Source: UBA981 sp942490995 (GTDB taxonomy: Bacteria > Pseudomonadota > Gammaproteobacteria > Ga0077536). Taken from it: a stretch of 64,000 nt of DNA. The position numbers and the translations under genes were made by a program. The DNA lies in assembly GCA_942490995.1 (NCBI GenBank), contig CALOBG010000051.1, positions 152,133 to 216,132 on the forward strand. The letters run 5' to 3'. The notes under the pieces were generated by a model, which had not been told where the DNA came from, did no database searches, and saw only the letters and a list, made by a program, of their open reading frames with translations. Shown one piece after another: positions 63,729 through 64,000 of the stretch (the stretch's first letter is position 1; every line of letters starts with the position of its first letter).

Positions 63729-64000
63729 AAAATTCAGAACAGTCTGGGGCATCAAAGGAACTATCGAACCGTGCTGACCACAGACACTTGGTCGCTCCAT
63801 CGACGCAAGTGCAAGTGTTTGAGAATGTCGACGCTTTCCGAATGTGGGAACTGTGTGTTGAAGTTAGAGCAAATGTTGACTATCATTTAGAGCTATCTGA
63901 AACACTGGCTTACAAGGCAAGACGTCGGGCCCGAGAAGAGGAGACTGCGGGTGTTGAAGAGCAGTCAACCAGCGAACAAAATGAACGGACGTGTGATGCG
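63722..64000 (+). CDS. open frame in low-GC fragment, unknown, no end
   Basis: From GTG at 63722 all 93 codons to the window edge are open. The translation is hydrophilic, with VFENVDAFRMWELCVEVRAN, VDYHLELSETLAYKARRRA and a Glu/Gln/Thr-rich tail. Codon use (TTA, AGA, many A/T third positions) is unlike both other pieces. No family is recognised, and the frame is also open a few codons upstream across the join, so the start is unknown. It may be phage, plasmid or eukaryotic DNA. Confidence 0.35.
   Translation, partial: MNENSEQSGASKELSNRADHRHLVAPSTQVQVFENVDAFRMWELCVEVRANVDYHLELSETLAYKARRRAREEETAGVEEQSTSEQNERTCDA

Overview
The window is not one continuous genome. It reads as three unrelated pieces joined end to end. 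Piece 1 (about 1..33437) is chromosomal DNA from a gammaproteobacterium. Piece 2 (about 33438..63721) comes from a different bacterium with visibly higher GC. Its sulfatases, FG-GAP/ASPIC protein, large membrane glycosyltransferases and generic secreted proteins fit Planctomycetota best, though another high-GC environmental phylum is possible. Piece 3 (about 63722..64000) is a short stretch of much lower GC with one open frame and no recognisable gene. The first join cuts mutM and an S41 peptidase gene in mid-codon-sequence. The second cuts an FG-GAP/ASPIC gene.

Piece 1, left part, is the replication-origin neighbourhood: mnmE, yidC, rnpA and rpmH on the minus strand, then dnaA, dnaN, recF and gyrB on the plus strand. 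DnaA boxes lie on both sides of dnaA. The dnaA-dnaN gap has an inverted pair of boxes plus an AT-rich tract. Two 16-bp parS sites sit inside recF. yidD is absent. rnpA has no ordinary start codon after rpmH, and an upstream TTG would nest rpmH inside it. A palindromic miniature element follows gyrB.

The rest of piece 1 holds comF; a biotin operon bioB-bioF-bioC-bioD; an aa3-type cytochrome c oxidase block (DUF2244, coxB, ctaD, a 39-aa protein, ctaG, ctaE, then DUF2909, surf1, a SCO-like gene, ctaA, cyoE); rpoH with a perfect CIRCE operator; ftsX-ftsE-ftsY; a pair of M16 peptidases; rsmD; coaD; fdx; ggt; and broken mutM. coxB and ctaD each carry one apparent single-base insertion.

Piece 2 is mostly envelope and glycan functions. 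It has three large GT-C-type membrane proteins plus a smaller one, a GT9 glycosyltransferase, two SAM methyltransferases, an SGNH hydrolase, an HlyD-type adaptor, a TolC-like lipoprotein and an AlgE-like barrel. A tightly overlapped minus-strand operon encodes an ATP-grasp ligase, a divergent DXS-like TPP enzyme and an SDR, followed by two sulfatase-family proteins, one of which lacks the formylglycine cysteine. A RIC iron-sulfur repair gene overlaps a cysteine-synthase-like gene. Several genes are frameshifted and two large inverted-repeat elements are present. Nothing here amounts to a clearly new defence or CRISPR-like system. The most unusual leads are the rnpA/rpmH nesting, CIRCE on rpoH, the ATP-grasp/DXS-like/SDR operon and the palindromic elements.
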